A stretch of DNA of 64,000 bases from an uncultured Ramlibacter sp. (lineage in GTDB: Bacteria; Pseudomonadota; Gammaproteobacteria; Burkholderiales; Burkholderiaceae_C), in NCBI RefSeq assembly GCF_936925435.1, contig NZ_CAKZHQ010000049.1:1-64000 (forward strand). The letters are read 5' to 3'. Position numbers and translations under genes: made by a program. Shown one piece after another: positions 34,045 to 42,563 of this stretch (positions are counted from its first letter, which is position 1; each line of letters starts with the position of its first letter). The notes under the pieces were generated by a model. That model was not told the DNA's origin and ran no database searches. It saw only the letters and a program-made list of their open reading frames with translations.

Positions 34045-34285
34045 GAGAAAAAATTTTTTTGCCAGGACAAGCCTGTGGAGCGTTCCGGCACAAGCAGGCA
34101 GTTATCCACAGGGCGGGCCTTGTGGCCAAAGTTGTCCAGAAAACGCGGACACCAGAAAAGCGGGGTGGTCCACAGCCGTGCACCGCATGCAGGTGCTTGA
34201 TCCGTCAGGGGAAAAAGCGGTTATCCACAGAACAGGGCAACCCTTAGCTACTACTACTATCTTGAAAAAAAGAAATTAGGAGAGA
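34045..34285. other. oriC: DnaA-box cluster with DnaA-trio-like repeat and A-rich tract, candidate replication origin
   Basis: Two perfect DnaA boxes TTATCCACA (34102-34110, 34221-34229), two 7/9 matches (34132-34140, 34166-34174), an AAAAAATTTTTTT tract (34048-34060) and, 18 bases after the last perfect box, CTACTACTACTAT (34248-34260) running into TTGAAAAAAAGAAATTA. On the complementary strand the triplets read 3'-GAT repeated, as in DnaA-trios of bacterial unwinding regions. No ORF occupies the segment. The nearness of mnmG fits an origin-proximal location. The dnaA gene itself is not in the window. Confidence 0.6.
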
Positions 34286-34364
34286 ACAACCGGGGCCCGC
34301 TTGACCAGCACGGGGGGTGCTCGCGCAGCGGGAAATGGCGGTGCAGAATCCGCCTCTCCCTGCC

Positions 34365-34832
34365 ATGTCCCACACCGCCAACGACTTTGACAACACAGGC
34401 TTGTCGCCCGCCATCGACACCCTGGTGTTGCGCCTGAACCCCGGTGAGGACCTGCGCGCCACGCTGGCCGCGGCGTTTGCGGATGCGGCACGGACGCAGG
34501 GCATGGAGGCCGCCTGCGTGGTCTCGGGGATCGGTAGCCTGACGCAGGCCGTGCTGCGTTACGCGCAGCAGGAGCAGGGCACACGGGTGGACGGGCCGCT
34601 GGAGTTGCTGACGCTGGCGGGCACGCTCAGTGCAGATGGCGCCCACCTGCACGCCAGCGTCAGCGATGCCCGGGGCGCGGTGCTGGGCGGCCATCTGATG
34701 CCGGGCTGCACGGTGCGCACCACGGCCGAAGTGGTGCTGGCCCTGTTGCCGCAGTGGCACTTTGCGCGCAGGCCCGATGCCGCCACCGGCTACCTGGAGC
34801 TGGTGGCCACACGCAAGGCTGGAAAGCCGTGA
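34365..34832 (+). CDS. PPC/DUF296 domain protein
   Basis: About 155 aa. A plant-and-prokaryote-conserved (DUF296) fold: LVLRLNPGEDLRATL, ACVVSGIGSLTQAVLRYA, LLTLAGTLSADGAHLHASVSD, GGHLMPGCTVRTTAEVVL. Bacterial members may bind DNA or small ligands, and no precise role is known. Start uncertain: GTG at 34317 and ATG at 34335 are also in frame, and none has a strong Shine-Dalgarno. First gene after the candidate origin. Confidence 0.75.
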   Translation: MSHTANDFDNTGLSPAIDTLVLRLNPGEDLRATLAAAFADAARTQGMEAACVVSGIGSLTQAVLRYAQQEQGTRVDGPLELLTLAGTLSADGAHLHASVSDARGAVLGGHLMPGCTVRTTAEVVLALLPQWHFARRPDAATGYLELVATRKAGKP

Positions 34833-34901
34833 TGCCCTCCCGACAGATTTGCGCAGTGCGTGGCGCTAGGCTGGCCTCCTGACCATCCCAAGGAGCGAAC
34901 C

Positions 34902-35297
34902 ATGGCCGAACTTTCCGACAGCATCCTGTCCCACGTCTCGCTGGGCAGCAACGACTACGCCCGCGCCAAACCGTTTTACGACGCGGTGCTGGCCACCTTG
35001 CAGATCCGCTGCGTGATGGACTTTCCCGGTGGCGCCGGCTACGGCCGCAAGTTCCCCGAGTTCTGGATCCAGGCTCCTCACGATGGCGGCAAGGCCAGCG
35101 TGGGCAATGGCGTGCACGTTTCCTTCCTGGCCAACAGCCAGGCCGAGGTCGACGCCTTCCACGCCAAGGCTCTGGCCCTGGGCGGCACGGACGACGGCAA
35201 GCCGGGTTTGCGGCCGGAGTACGACAAGAACTACTACGGCGCCTTTGTGCGCGATCTCGATGGCAACAAGATCGAGGCGATGCTGATGGTGGAGTGA
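34902..35297 (+). CDS. VOC (glyoxalase/bleomycin resistance-like) family protein
   Basis: 131 aa with one betaalphabetabetabeta VOC module pair: LSHVSLGSNDYARAKPFYDAV at the start and YYGAFVRDLDGNKIEAML at the end, containing the usual metal-ligand positions (His10 and the Glu near the C-terminus). AAGGAG lies seven bases before the ATG. Substrate cannot be predicted; such stand-alone proteins are often lyases or dioxygenase-like enzymes. Confidence 0.82.
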   Translation: MAELSDSILSHVSLGSNDYARAKPFYDAVLATLQIRCVMDFPGGAGYGRKFPEFWIQAPHDGGKASVGNGVHVSFLANSQAEVDAFHAKALALGGTDDGKPGLRPEYDKNYYGAFVRDLDGNKIEAMLMVE

Positions 35298-35306
35298 GCG
35301 TCCTCG

Positions 35307-36011
35307 TCAAGCCCGGGACGGGGACTTGTAGCCTGCCCAGCCCTTCGCGCGCAGTTCGCACGCCGGGCAGCTGCCGCAGCCATAGCCCCATGCATGGAGC
35401 GTGCTGTGGTCGCCCAGGTAGCAGCTGTGGCTTTGCAGGCGCAGCAGTTCCACCAGGCCTGTGCCACCGAGTTGTTCGGTGAGCTGCCAGGTCCGGGCCT
35501 TGTCGATCCACATCAGCGGGGTCTCGATGACAAAGCGCTGGTCCAGCCCCAGGCCCAGGGTCACCTGCAAGGCCTTGAGGGTGTCGTCGCGGCAATCGGG
35601 GTAGCCGGAGTAGTCGGTCTCGCACATGCCGCCGACCAGCACGCTGATGCCCCGGCGGTAAGCGATGGCGGCGGCGAAGGTGAAGAACAGCAGGTTGCGG
35701 CCGGGCACGAAGGTGTTGGGCAGGCCGCCTTGCGCAAAGGAGATGGCCTTCTCGTCGGTCAGGGCGGTGTCGCTGATCTGGCCCAGCAGGCCCAGGTCCA
35801 GCATGTGGTCCTGGCCCAGCTTGGCGGCCCAGTGCGGAAATTCGTTCCGCAGGCCTTCGAACACACGCTGGCGGCAGTCCAATTCCACCCTGTGGCGCTG
35901 GCCGTAGTCGAAGCCAATCGTCTCGACATGGTCGTAGCGGTCCAGCGCCCAGGCCAGGCAGGTGGCGGAGTCCTGCCCACCGGAAAAAAGGACCAGGGCT
36001 TTGTGGTGCAT
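35307..36011 (-). CDS. queC: 7-cyano-7-deazaguanine synthase
   Basis: About 234 aa. Converts 7-carboxy-7-deazaguanine to preQ0 with ATP and ammonia in queuosine synthesis. PP-loop SGGQDS (10-15), [22 protein letters not shown], and the zinc-binding CGSCPAC near the C-terminus are all present. I start at [12 protein letters not shown]; a longer open frame upstream has no homology. No preQ1 riboswitch was recognised upstream, and no other que gene is adjacent. Confidence 0.95.
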   Translation of the reverse strand: MHHKALVLFSGGQDSATCLAWALDRYDHVETIGFDYGQRHRVELDCRQRVFEGLRNEFPHWAAKLGQDHMLDLGLLGQISDTALTDEKAISFAQGGLPNTFVPGRNLLFFTFAAAIAYRRGISVLVGGMCETDYSGYPDCRDDTLKALQVTLGLGLDQRFVIETPLMWIDKARTWQLTEQLGGTGLVELLRLQSHSCYLGDHSTLHAWGYGCGSCPACELRAKGWAGYKSPSRA

Positions 36012-36124
36012 TGCACAACTGTACCCAAACCGCTTATCAAGAATTCCCGCCAGCGGCCGAACCATAAGGGGTGCGGCCGCGCAGCAGCGCGCATGGCCAT
36101 TCACTCTTCAAGAAGTAAAGAAGA

Positions 36125-37570
36125 ATGACTCCCTCATCCCTCCCCACCCCTGAGCGTTCCGCCGAGGCCGTGCTCGGCAACCGCGTGCTGCTGGCCGCGA
36201 TCGGTATCGCCGCCCTGGCCAGCATCGGCCTGGGCCTGAAGTTCGTCGACTCCGGCCTGGCCATCGGCGCCACGCTGATCCTGCTGGCCATTGCCGGCGC
36301 CGGCTTTGCCCTGGGCGCGCAGCGCCTGGCATCGCGCTATGTGATGACCTTTGTCCTCATGGGCTTTGTCGCCCTGCACATCCAGCTGGCCCAGGGCATG
36401 CTGGAGCTGCACTTCGGTGTCTTCGTGGCCCTGGCCTTCCTGCTGGTCTACCGCGACTGGAAGCTCATCGTTTTTGGTGCCGCGGTGATCGCCGTGCACC
36501 ACGTGCTATTCGACCGCCTGCAGGCCGCCGGCTATGGCTTTTATTGCACGACGGCGCCGGACTTCATGCGCATCGTGTTGCACGCCACCTATGTGGTGAT
36601 CCAGTCGGGCGTGGAGATCGTGCTGGCCATCGGGCTGGGCCGCGCTGCCCTGGAAGGTGAAGAGCTGCGCGCCCTGGTCGCCAGCGTGGACCGCGAGGGC
36701 GCCATCGCACTGGATGTGTCGGGCCTGCCGGTGCACACCCGCGGCGGCCTTGCCTTGAAGAACACGCTGGGCCGGATGGAGACCGTGGTGTCCACCGTGC
36801 GCAGCAGCGCACTGGGCATCGGGACTGCCAGCGCCGAGATCGCCCAGGGCAACCAGGACCTGAGCCTGCGCACCGAGGAACAGTCCAGCGCCTTGCAGCA
36901 GACGGCCTCGTCCATGGGCGAGCTCAATGGCACGGTGCAGCGCAGCGCCGGCGATGCGCGCCAGGCCGAGCTACTGGCCCAGCAAGCTTCGCAGGTGGCA
37001 ACGCGCGGTGGTGAGGCCATGGCCCGCGTGGTGCAGACCATGGACGGCATCGCCGGCAGCAGCCGCAAGATCGCCGACATCACCGGCGTGATCGACTCCA
37101 TCGCTTTCCAGACCAATATCCTGGCGCTCAATGCCGCGGTGGAGGCGGCACGGGCCGGCGAGCAGGGCCGCGGCTTCGCCGTGGTGGCTTCGGAAGTGCG
37201 CAGCCTGGCGCAGCGCAGCGCCGATGCGGCGCGCGAGATCAAGGCCTTGATCGGCCAGAGCACGGCCCAGGTGGAAGAGGGCGCGAGCCTGGTCGGCGGC
37301 GCCGGCGCCACCATGGACGAGATCGTTGCGGCGATCCGCCGCGTGGCCGACATCGTGGCGGCCATCAGCCTGGCCGGCGCCAGGCAGAACGAAGGTTTCC
37401 ACCAGGTGGGCCAGGCCGTGGAGCAGATGGACCAGGTGACGCAGCGCAATGCGGCCCTGGTGGAGGAGAGCGCGGCGGCAGCCGGCCATCTCAAGCAGCA
37501 GGCCCAGGGCCTGGTCGAGGCTGTGTCAGCCTTCCGGCTGCGCAGCGACGGTGGCCTGGTGCCGGCCTGA
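36125..37570 (+). CDS. methyl-accepting chemotaxis protein with membrane-embedded sensor
   Basis: 481 aa. The N-terminal ~180 residues are almost entirely hydrophobic, with about six helices and short loops (for example [36 protein letters not shown]), so there is no periplasmic ligand domain. Two His-containing loops ([14 protein letters not shown]) are seen. Signalling region: [20 protein letters not shown] and [16 protein letters not shown]. It may sense membrane-linked or redox signals. AAGAAGTAAAGAAG precedes the ATG. Confidence 0.88.
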   Translation: MTPSSLPTPERSAEAVLGNRVLLAAIGIAALASIGLGLKFVDSGLAIGATLILLAIAGAGFALGAQRLASRYVMTFVLMGFVALHIQLAQGMLELHFGVFVALAFLLVYRDWKLIVFGAAVIAVHHVLFDRLQAAGYGFYCTTAPDFMRIVLHATYVVIQSGVEIVLAIGLGRAALEGEELRALVASVDREGAIALDVSGLPVHTRGGLALKNTLGRMETVVSTVRSSALGIGTASAEIAQGNQDLSLRTEEQSSALQQTASSMGELNGTVQRSAGDARQAELLAQQASQVATRGGEAMARVVQTMDGIAGSSRKIADITGVIDSIAFQTNILALNAAVEAARAGEQGRGFAVVASEVRSLAQRSADAAREIKALIGQSTAQVEEGASLVGGAGATMDEIVAAIRRVADIVAAISLAGARQNEGFHQVGQAVEQMDQVTQRNAALVEESAAAAGHLKQQAQGLVEAVSAFRLRSDGGLVPA

Positions 37571-37647
37571 CGGTAACAAAGCCCCTGTCCGACAACAGGG
37601 GCAGACCCTGGCTCCCAGAATGGAAGGCAACCGCAAAGGAGAACGCC

Positions 37648-37845
37648 ATGGGCAAAAGCCAGAACCCCGACGACAAGCAGACCGGCCACACCGGCAAGGT
37701 CATGAACGACTTCAACAAGACCGGCAGCAAGGCCGTCACCCAGAAGAACCAGGGCCAGCGGTCGCCGCAAAGCCGCAGCGACCGCGAGTCGCAGCTGGGC
37801 AGCAGCAACCAGAACCAGTCACGCCGCGGCAATACCAGCCGTTAG
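37648..37845 (+). CDS. small hydrophilic low-complexity protein
   Basis: 65 aa, rich in Gln, Ser, Asn, Lys and Gly (MGKSQNPDDKQTGHTGK...NQNQSRRGNTSR). Without hydrophobic segments, it is probably disordered. Strong AAAGGAG seven bases before the ATG and an intrinsic terminator directly after the stop support a real gene. Resembles small stress-type hydrophilins in composition, but no family is recognised. Confidence 0.7.
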   Translation: MGKSQNPDDKQTGHTGKVMNDFNKTGSKAVTQKNQGQRSPQSRSDRESQLGSSNQNQSRRGNTSR

Positions 37846-37852
37846 CCATGAA

Positions 37853-37876
37853 AAAGGCGGCCCCCGGGCCGCCTTT
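37853..37876. terminator. bidirectional intrinsic terminator
   Basis: AAAGGCGGCC-CCCG-GGCCGCCTTT, a perfect ten-base stem with A-rich and T-rich flanks, between the convergent genes at 37648 and 37911. Confidence 0.85.
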
Positions 37877-37910
37877 GCTTCTCTTGCACTTCAGCCCCGA
37901 AGGGCCAGGC

Positions 37911-38270
37911 TCACTGGCCGCCGTTGACGGCGGCGCGGCCGGCCAGGCGGGTGCTGTCGTTGACGGCGCGGTTGGCGGCCAGCCAGGCCGAGCCGCTGTC
38001 TTCACCGGTCAGTGCGGCGACCTGGTCGCGGTCGGCGATGTAGGCGGCCGTCACCTGGTCACGCGTGGTGGCGCTCTGGAACTTTGCCAGCGGGTTGTAC
38101 TGGATGGACCAGACGTTGGGGCCCTTCTTGAACTGCGCCAGCTCGGCCTGCACTTGCGCGCGGGTCTTGGTGGCGTTGAAGGGCGTCGTATCGACTGTGA
38201 TGTCGTCGGCAAAGGCATTGCCGGCGGCGGCGAAGGCGATCAGGGCGAGGGTGGCGATCTTGCGGTTCAT
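37911..38270 (-). CDS. DUF4148 periplasmic protein
   Basis: 119 aa with a clear Sec signal peptide (MNRKIATLALIAFAAAGNAFA, cut after AFA). The mature part holds TRAQVQAELAQFKKG and the repeat-like region expected of DUF4148, a small exported family common in Burkholderiales. Function unknown. GGAAAG precedes the ATG. Confidence 0.8.
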   Translation of the reverse strand: MNRKIATLALIAFAAAGNAFADDITVDTTPFNATKTRAQVQAELAQFKKGPNVWSIQYNPLAKFQSATTRDQVTAAYIADRDQVAALTGEDSGSAWLAANRAVNDSTRLAGRAAVNGGQ

Positions 38271-38573
38271 GGTGTTTCTTTCCAAATCAGGTTGAGGACA
38301 AACATCCGGGCATGGCTGGCGTCTGGGGGCGCCGGTCTGTTTCCAGCTCGGTGAGTCGTCGGCTTCAACTGTCAGCGGCTCATCGATGAAGAGCAGATGG
38401 GTCGCTCCACCCCGGCGACAAGCGCGCAGTCGCGCAACACACCGTTGCAGCCATGGCAACGGTGGCAGGAACCGGTCTTTGGAATGAAATACGCCCCAAG
38501 CCCCCGTCAAAAGGGCTTGAGGCGCTATGGATTTGCTAGCGTATGGAAGCCAGACGCGGTCTTTTGGCTGGCC
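38271..38573. other. intergenic region with one dispersed repeat
   Basis: 303 bases upstream of the DUF4148 gene and downstream of minE. Apart from the repeat at 38508-38550 and presumed promoter sequences, no gene or RNA is recognised. Confidence 0.4.
38508..38550. repeat. Comamonadaceae-type intergenic repeat
   Basis: AAAAGGGCTTGAGGCGCTAT then GGATTTGCTAGCGTATGG: the CGCTAT...CTAGCG arms match the copies at 31028 and 48683. Lies just after the minE stop. Confidence 0.5.
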
Positions 38574-38837
38574 TTACCTGGCGTCCGGCAGCTCGATCTT
38601 GACTTCCAGCACTTCCAGGTTGTCCTGGCGCTCCAGGTGAACCTTGATGTCGTCGGGGTTGATCTTGATGTACTTGCTGATCACGGCGACCAGGTCGCGC
38701 TGCAGGGCCGGCAGGTAGTCGGGCTCGGCGGCGTTGCGGCCGCTGCGCTCGTGCGCCAGGATGATCTGCAGCCGCTCCTTGGCGACGCTGGCGGTCTTCT
38801 TCTTCTCGCCCAGCAGGAAGGACAGGAACGATGCCAT
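38574..38837 (-). CDS. minE: cell division topological specificity factor MinE
   Basis: 87 aa, normal length. N-terminal amphipathic segment [24 protein letters not shown] and the anti-MinCD region IILAHERSG, followed by the dimerisation part ([14 protein letters not shown]). Drives pole-to-pole oscillation of MinD. Three bases separate it from minD. Confidence 0.96.
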   Translation of the reverse strand: MASFLSFLLGEKKKTASVAKERLQIILAHERSGRNAAEPDYLPALQRDLVAVISKYIKINPDDIKVHLERQDNLEVLEVKIELPDAR

Positions 38838-38840
38838 TTC

Positions 38841-39656
38841 TCACTTCCCCCCGAACAGGCGCTTGAAGAAGCCGGTCTTCTCGGCTTCGACAAAGCGCAT
38901 GGGCTTGTCCTCGCCCAGGAAGCGGGAGATCACGTCCTTGTAGGCCTCTGAGACGTCGCTGCCCTTCATGTGGACGGCCGGCGTGCCCTGGTTGCTGGCC
39001 TGCAGCACCGACTCGCTCTCGGGGATGACGCCGATCAGCTTGATGCGCAGGATGTCCTGGATGTCTTCCAGCGACAGCATCTGGCCCTGGTCGACGCGGC
39101 TGGGGTTGTAGCGCGTGATCAGCAGATGCTCCTTGATCGGCTCCTTGCCCTCGATGGCGCGCCTGGTCTTGGACGACAGCATGCCCAGGATGCGGTCGGA
39201 GTCGCGCACGCTGGAGACTTCCGGGTTGGTGACCACCAGGGCCTCGTCAGCGAAGTGCATGGCCATCAGTGCACCGGTCTCGATGCCGGCCGGCGAGTCG
39301 CAGATGATGTACTCGAAGCCCATCGCCGCCAGGTCGTTCAGGACCTTCTCCACGCCTTCCTTGGTCAGGGCGTCCTTGTCGCGGGTCTGGGAGGCGGCCA
39401 GCACGAACAGGTTGTCGCACTGCTTGTCCTTGATCAGGGCCTGGTTGAGGTTGGCTTCGCCCTGAATCACGTTGATCAGGTCATAGACCACGCGGCGCTC
39501 GCAGCCCATGATCAGGTCCAGGTTGCGCAGGCCGACGTCGAAGTCGATCACCGCGGTCTTGTGGCCGGCCAGGGCCAGGCCGGAGGCAAAGCTGGCGCTG
39601 GTGGTGGTCTTGCCGACCCCGCCCTTGCCGGAAGTCACGACGACGATTTTTGCCAT
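38841..39656 (-). CDS. minD: septum-site determining ATPase MinD
   Basis: 271 aa. Deviant Walker A SGKGGVGKTT (8-17), the switch regions (AVIDFDVGLRNLDL; CDSPAGIE) and a C-terminal amphipathic membrane-binding helix (GFFKRLFGGK). It recruits MinC to the membrane away from midcell. Middle gene of minCDE. Confidence 0.97.
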   Translation of the reverse strand: MAKIVVVTSGKGGVGKTTTSASFASGLALAGHKTAVIDFDVGLRNLDLIMGCERRVVYDLINVIQGEANLNQALIKDKQCDNLFVLAASQTRDKDALTKEGVEKVLNDLAAMGFEYIICDSPAGIETGALMAMHFADEALVVTNPEVSSVRDSDRILGMLSSKTRRAIEGKEPIKEHLLITRYNPSRVDQGQMLSLEDIQDILRIKLIGVIPESESVLQASNQGTPAVHMKGSDVSEAYKDVISRFLGEDKPMRFVEAEKTGFFKRLFGGK

Positions 39657-39681
39657 GGGGGTGTCCTTTGAATGAATGGGT

Positions 39682-40425
39682 TCAGGCCTTGAGCGGTGTC
39701 ATCACCAGCTTGCCCTCGGTGCCGCCGTCCAGCCAGACCTGGGTGGGCTGGCCCAGCACCTCGGCCGGCAGCGGCACGTCGCTGGTGCGGTACACGCCGG
39801 CGATGGAAATGAGTTCGGGCTCCAGGCACAGCGAGAAGATGCGCGCCTCGGTGTTGCCGCGCGCGCCGGCAATGGCCTTGCCGCGCAGCGGCGCATAGAC
39901 GTGGATGTGGCCGTCGGCGATCACCTCGGCGCCGGGATTGACCATCTGCAGCACCACCAGGTCGCGGCCGCGCGCATAGACCTGCTGGCCCGAGCGCAGC
40001 GGCTTGTCGATGACCATGGCGTCGGTGGGCGGTGGCGCTACCGCCACCGGGGCCGCCGGGGTGGCCGCCTCATTGCGCTGGGGCGCGGCTGTGGTGTCGG
40101 GCGCGGCCGCCAGGCCGGCGAGCAAGGCGGCCTGCATCTGCGCCGCACTGCCGCCCTTGGCTGCCACCGGCAGCACGCGGTAAGACCGCAGCAGGGCCAG
40201 CAGACCGGCGAAGTCGACGGCGGTCTCGCCCTGGGCCTGCAGCGGCGCCAGGTCGATGACCAGCGGGTCGTTGTCGAAGAAATCGGGGATGTCGCCGAAG
40301 CGATCCTGCAGCTCGCCGGCCAGTGCGGCCAGGTCGGCGGACTTGAGCAGCAAGGCCACCAGGGGCAGGTTGGCGCTCTTGATCTCGAACGTGGCAGGGG
40401 CGCGTCCTGCGAGGGCTACGGTCAT
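39682..40425 (-). CDS. minC: septum-site determining protein MinC
   Basis: 247 aa. The N-terminal FtsZ-antagonist domain (FEIKSANLPLVALLLKS) and the C-terminal beta-helix (LRSGQQVYARGRDLVVLQMV ... GHIHVYAPLRGKAIAGA) are joined by an Ala/Pro-rich linker (~105-140). First gene of minCDE, 25 bases before minD. Confidence 0.95.
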   Translation of the reverse strand: MTVALAGRAPATFEIKSANLPLVALLLKSADLAALAGELQDRFGDIPDFFDNDPLVIDLAPLQAQGETAVDFAGLLALLRSYRVLPVAAKGGSAAQMQAALLAGLAAAPDTTAAPQRNEAATPAAPVAVAPPPTDAMVIDKPLRSGQQVYARGRDLVVLQMVNPGAEVIADGHIHVYAPLRGKAIAGARGNTEARIFSLCLEPELISIAGVYRTSDVPLPAEVLGQPTQVWLDGGTEGKLVMTPLKA

Positions 40426-40584
40426 TGAGGAGAAGGTGGGTACGGCTGGGGCAAAACGCGGGGAATCTTAACAGTCGTGTGCCGGGGCCGTCCTACAGCA
40501 TCTGTTGCCAATTGCGCTTGTTGCGCCTCTGGAGCGCAGCCCATACTTGTTACACACAGGCGCGCAAGCGCCCAAGGAGTTGCC

Positions 40585-41043
40585 ATGAAGACGAAGCACC
40601 TTCCCTCCCATTGGGTCACGGTCGCACTGGTCACGGCGGCGGCGATGCTGACCATCACCGAGGCCTGGGGCCAGGCCAGCGGCGCGGCTGCGGTCTTCGA
40701 GGGCCGTCCGTCCATGGCTGGCGCCCAGGCCGGCACCGGCGCCATGGCCGGTCCGCCGCAGGGCGGCATCGGACTGCAGGGCCCGGAGGGCTCCCAGCTC
40801 AAGCTGCGGCCGCCCCCGGCCATCCGCGAGGCCAACAACATGCCCCAGGGCACGCCGGCCGCGGTGGTGGACACCAGCACGGAAGTGCGCGAGATCCAGC
40901 TGGAATCGACCGCGGAGCGGGACGCCAAGCGCGACCCCGGCATGGCCAGGAAGCAGCAAAGCCCCAGCGACAAGGTGCAGCGCTCGGCCAAGCGCACCAC
41001 CGAAGCATCCAAGTACGGCGTCAGCCCGATCGACTCGCGCTGA
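40585..41043 (+). CDS. small secreted hypothetical protein
   Basis: 152 aa with a signal-like N-terminus (VTVALVTAAAMLTITEAWGQA). The mature part is Gly/Ala/Pro-rich, then charged (RKQQSPSDKVQRSAKRTTEAS). AAGGAG lies six bases before the ATG. No family recognised. Its layout recalls the secreted proteins at 47017 and 48298. Confidence 0.65.
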   Translation: MKTKHLPSHWVTVALVTAAAMLTITEAWGQASGAAAVFEGRPSMAGAQAGTGAMAGPPQGGIGLQGPEGSQLKLRPPPAIREANNMPQGTPAAVVDTSTEVREIQLESTAERDAKRDPGMARKQQSPSDKVQRSAKRTTEASKYGVSPIDSR

Positions 41044-41106
41044 CAGCCCTGGGGGACCAGGCGGGCCTTTGCCGTCCGTCTTTACAGGCGGCGGTTACAG
41101 TCGTCC

Positions 41107-41463
41107 ATGCAAGACACAAAACTGAGCCAGGTCGTCCGCAGCTATGTGGGCGCCTACGAGGCCGGCAACCGCGCCCTCGCCGAGTCCCTGCTGGCCGACA
41201 GCTTCACCTTCACCAGCCCCAACGACGCCGGCATCGACCGCGCCACCTACTTCGAGCTCTGCTGGGCCGAGGACGACGCCGGCCGCGACCAGCGCATCGA
41301 AAGCCTGGTGGTCGATGGCCAGCAGGCCTACGTCACCTACAGCTGCACCGGCCACGACGGCCATTCTTTTCGCAACACCGAGGTCCTGACCTTCCACGGC
41401 GAGCAGATCGCCAGCGTGAACGTCTATTTCGGCGCGGCCTGGCCCAGCGCCGCTGCCGCCTAA
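41107..41463 (+). CDS. SnoaL-like (NTF2-fold) protein
   Basis: 118 aa. Typical NTF2-like sequence: VRSYVGAYEAGNRALAESLLADSFTFTSP, then FHGEQIASVNVYFG. Such proteins bind small hydrophobic molecules or act as isomerases. The exact role is unknown. Its stop overlaps that of the next, opposite-strand gene by four bases. Confidence 0.8.
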   Translation: MQDTKLSQVVRSYVGAYEAGNRALAESLLADSFTFTSPNDAGIDRATYFELCWAEDDAGRDQRIESLVVDGQQAYVTYSCTGHDGHSFRNTEVLTFHGEQIASVNVYFGAAWPSAAAA

Positions 41464-42122
41464 GCCATCCCGAAGACAGAGCGGTAGCGCGCCAGCCACA
41501 GCTGCGGCGGCGCATCCTCGGGCACGGCGGCGGCGCCCGGCCCGTAGCGCAGCTGCTGGCCGTCCGAGGCTACGCTGCGCAGCGGCGTGAGCACTGCCCA
41601 GCGCTGGCCCGGCAGGCGCCGCGCGAACCAGGGCGCCAGCGCCTCGACGATGTGGTGGGCCGGCTCGAACCAGGCCAGCTGCAGCGGCTGCCCGGCGCAG
41701 TCTTCGTCGGGCACGCTGTGAAAGCGCACCTGGGCCTTCATCTTGTGAATGTCGCGCCGGATGGCCTGTCCCATCTGCTGGGCCGCCAGCATGTCGGCGT
41801 CGATCGGGTTGTGGCGCAGGCCGGGCTCATAGACCAGCCGCCACAGCAGGCGGTACAGCAGGGCAAAGCGCTGCGGGTCGCTGTGCAGCACGACCAGCTC
41901 GCACAGGCGCAAAAAGGATGCGGGCACGATGGCCGTGGCCGCCCGCGGCACGCCGCGCGGCCGGCTGTCGGCGGCTGGTGCGGGCGTGGCGAAGGGATCG
42001 TGGAACTGGCCGTCGTCGGTGTCCCAGACCACCTCGTCGGGCGGCACCTGGTGGGCCAGCAGGGTCTGGGCTTGCCCGCGGAAGCCGGCAAGGTCGATGG
42101 CGCTGGCCAGGTGGGCATGCAT
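41460..42122 (-). CDS. DUF4130 (TIGR03915-type) DNA metabolism protein, lacking the usual C-terminal part
   Basis: 220 aa. Recognised from FLRLCELVVLHSDPQRFALLYRLLWRL and MGQAIRRDIHKMKAQVRFH. In many proteobacteria this domain is the N-terminal half of UdgX-type uracil-DNA glycosylase proteins. Here it ends at YRSVFGMA, where homologues go on to the RYW region and the glycosylase domain, so it is a stand-alone or truncated form. No glycosylase remnant is visible downstream. Confidence 0.65.
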   Translation of the reverse strand: MHAHLASAIDLAGFRGQAQTLLAHQVPPDEVVWDTDDGQFHDPFATPAPAADSRPRGVPRAATAIVPASFLRLCELVVLHSDPQRFALLYRLLWRLVYEPGLRHNPIDADMLAAQQMGQAIRRDIHKMKAQVRFHSVPDEDCAGQPLQLAWFEPAHHIVEALAPWFARRLPGQRWAVLTPLRSVASDGQQLRYGPGAAAVPEDAPPQLWLARYRSVFGMA

Positions 42123-42143
42123 GGTGGGGCCACCCTGGCGCGC

Positions 42144-42542
42144 TCAGCGGCGCGTTGCGGGCCGGGCCAGCCGGCGGGCATTGGCGGTGGAGGCGCCGTG
42201 GTAGGGCGCCAGCGCGGCCTGGCCCAGCGAGGCCCAGGCGCCCCAGGCGCCGAAGCCGCGCGGCGCCGACTGGAACTGCGCGGACTGCATGCGCGCCGCC
42301 ACGGCCCAGGCCGACTCGCCGGCGGCCTGCAGCTTCTCACTGCCCATGCGGACGAACTCCTTGCGGTCGCGTGCACTGGGCTGGGCGCCGGCGCGCGCCA
42401 TGCGGTGCACCCGCGTGCCGATCACCTGGCCCGAGGCCAGCAGCATCTCGCTGGATTTGAGCGCGAGGTCGGCCCACAGCATGGCCGGGGCAAACAAGCC
42501 GGCCGGCGAGAAGCTGGGAGCAGGGATGCGTTTGCGGGCCAT
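42144..42542 (-). CDS. polyhydroxyalkanoate granule-associated phasin-like protein
   Basis: 132 aa, amphipathic and Ala-rich: LFAPAMLWADLALKSSEMLLASGQVIGTRVHRM, then MGSEKLQAAGESAWAVAARM. Resembles small phasins that coat PHA storage granules in Comamonadaceae. No synthase gene is in the window. Assignment is by composition and pattern. Confidence 0.6.
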   Translation of the reverse strand: MARKRIPAPSFSPAGLFAPAMLWADLALKSSEMLLASGQVIGTRVHRMARAGAQPSARDRKEFVRMGSEKLQAAGESAWAVAARMQSAQFQSAPRGFGAWGAWASLGQAALAPYHGASTANARRLARPATRR

Positions 42543-42563
42543 GGAGGTCTTTCTTCAGGGGCG

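Noticed and set aside
36012-36124. preQ1 riboswitch before queC
   Set aside because: No preQ1 aptamer-like pattern (C-rich loop with A-rich tail) could be recognised in the short leader.
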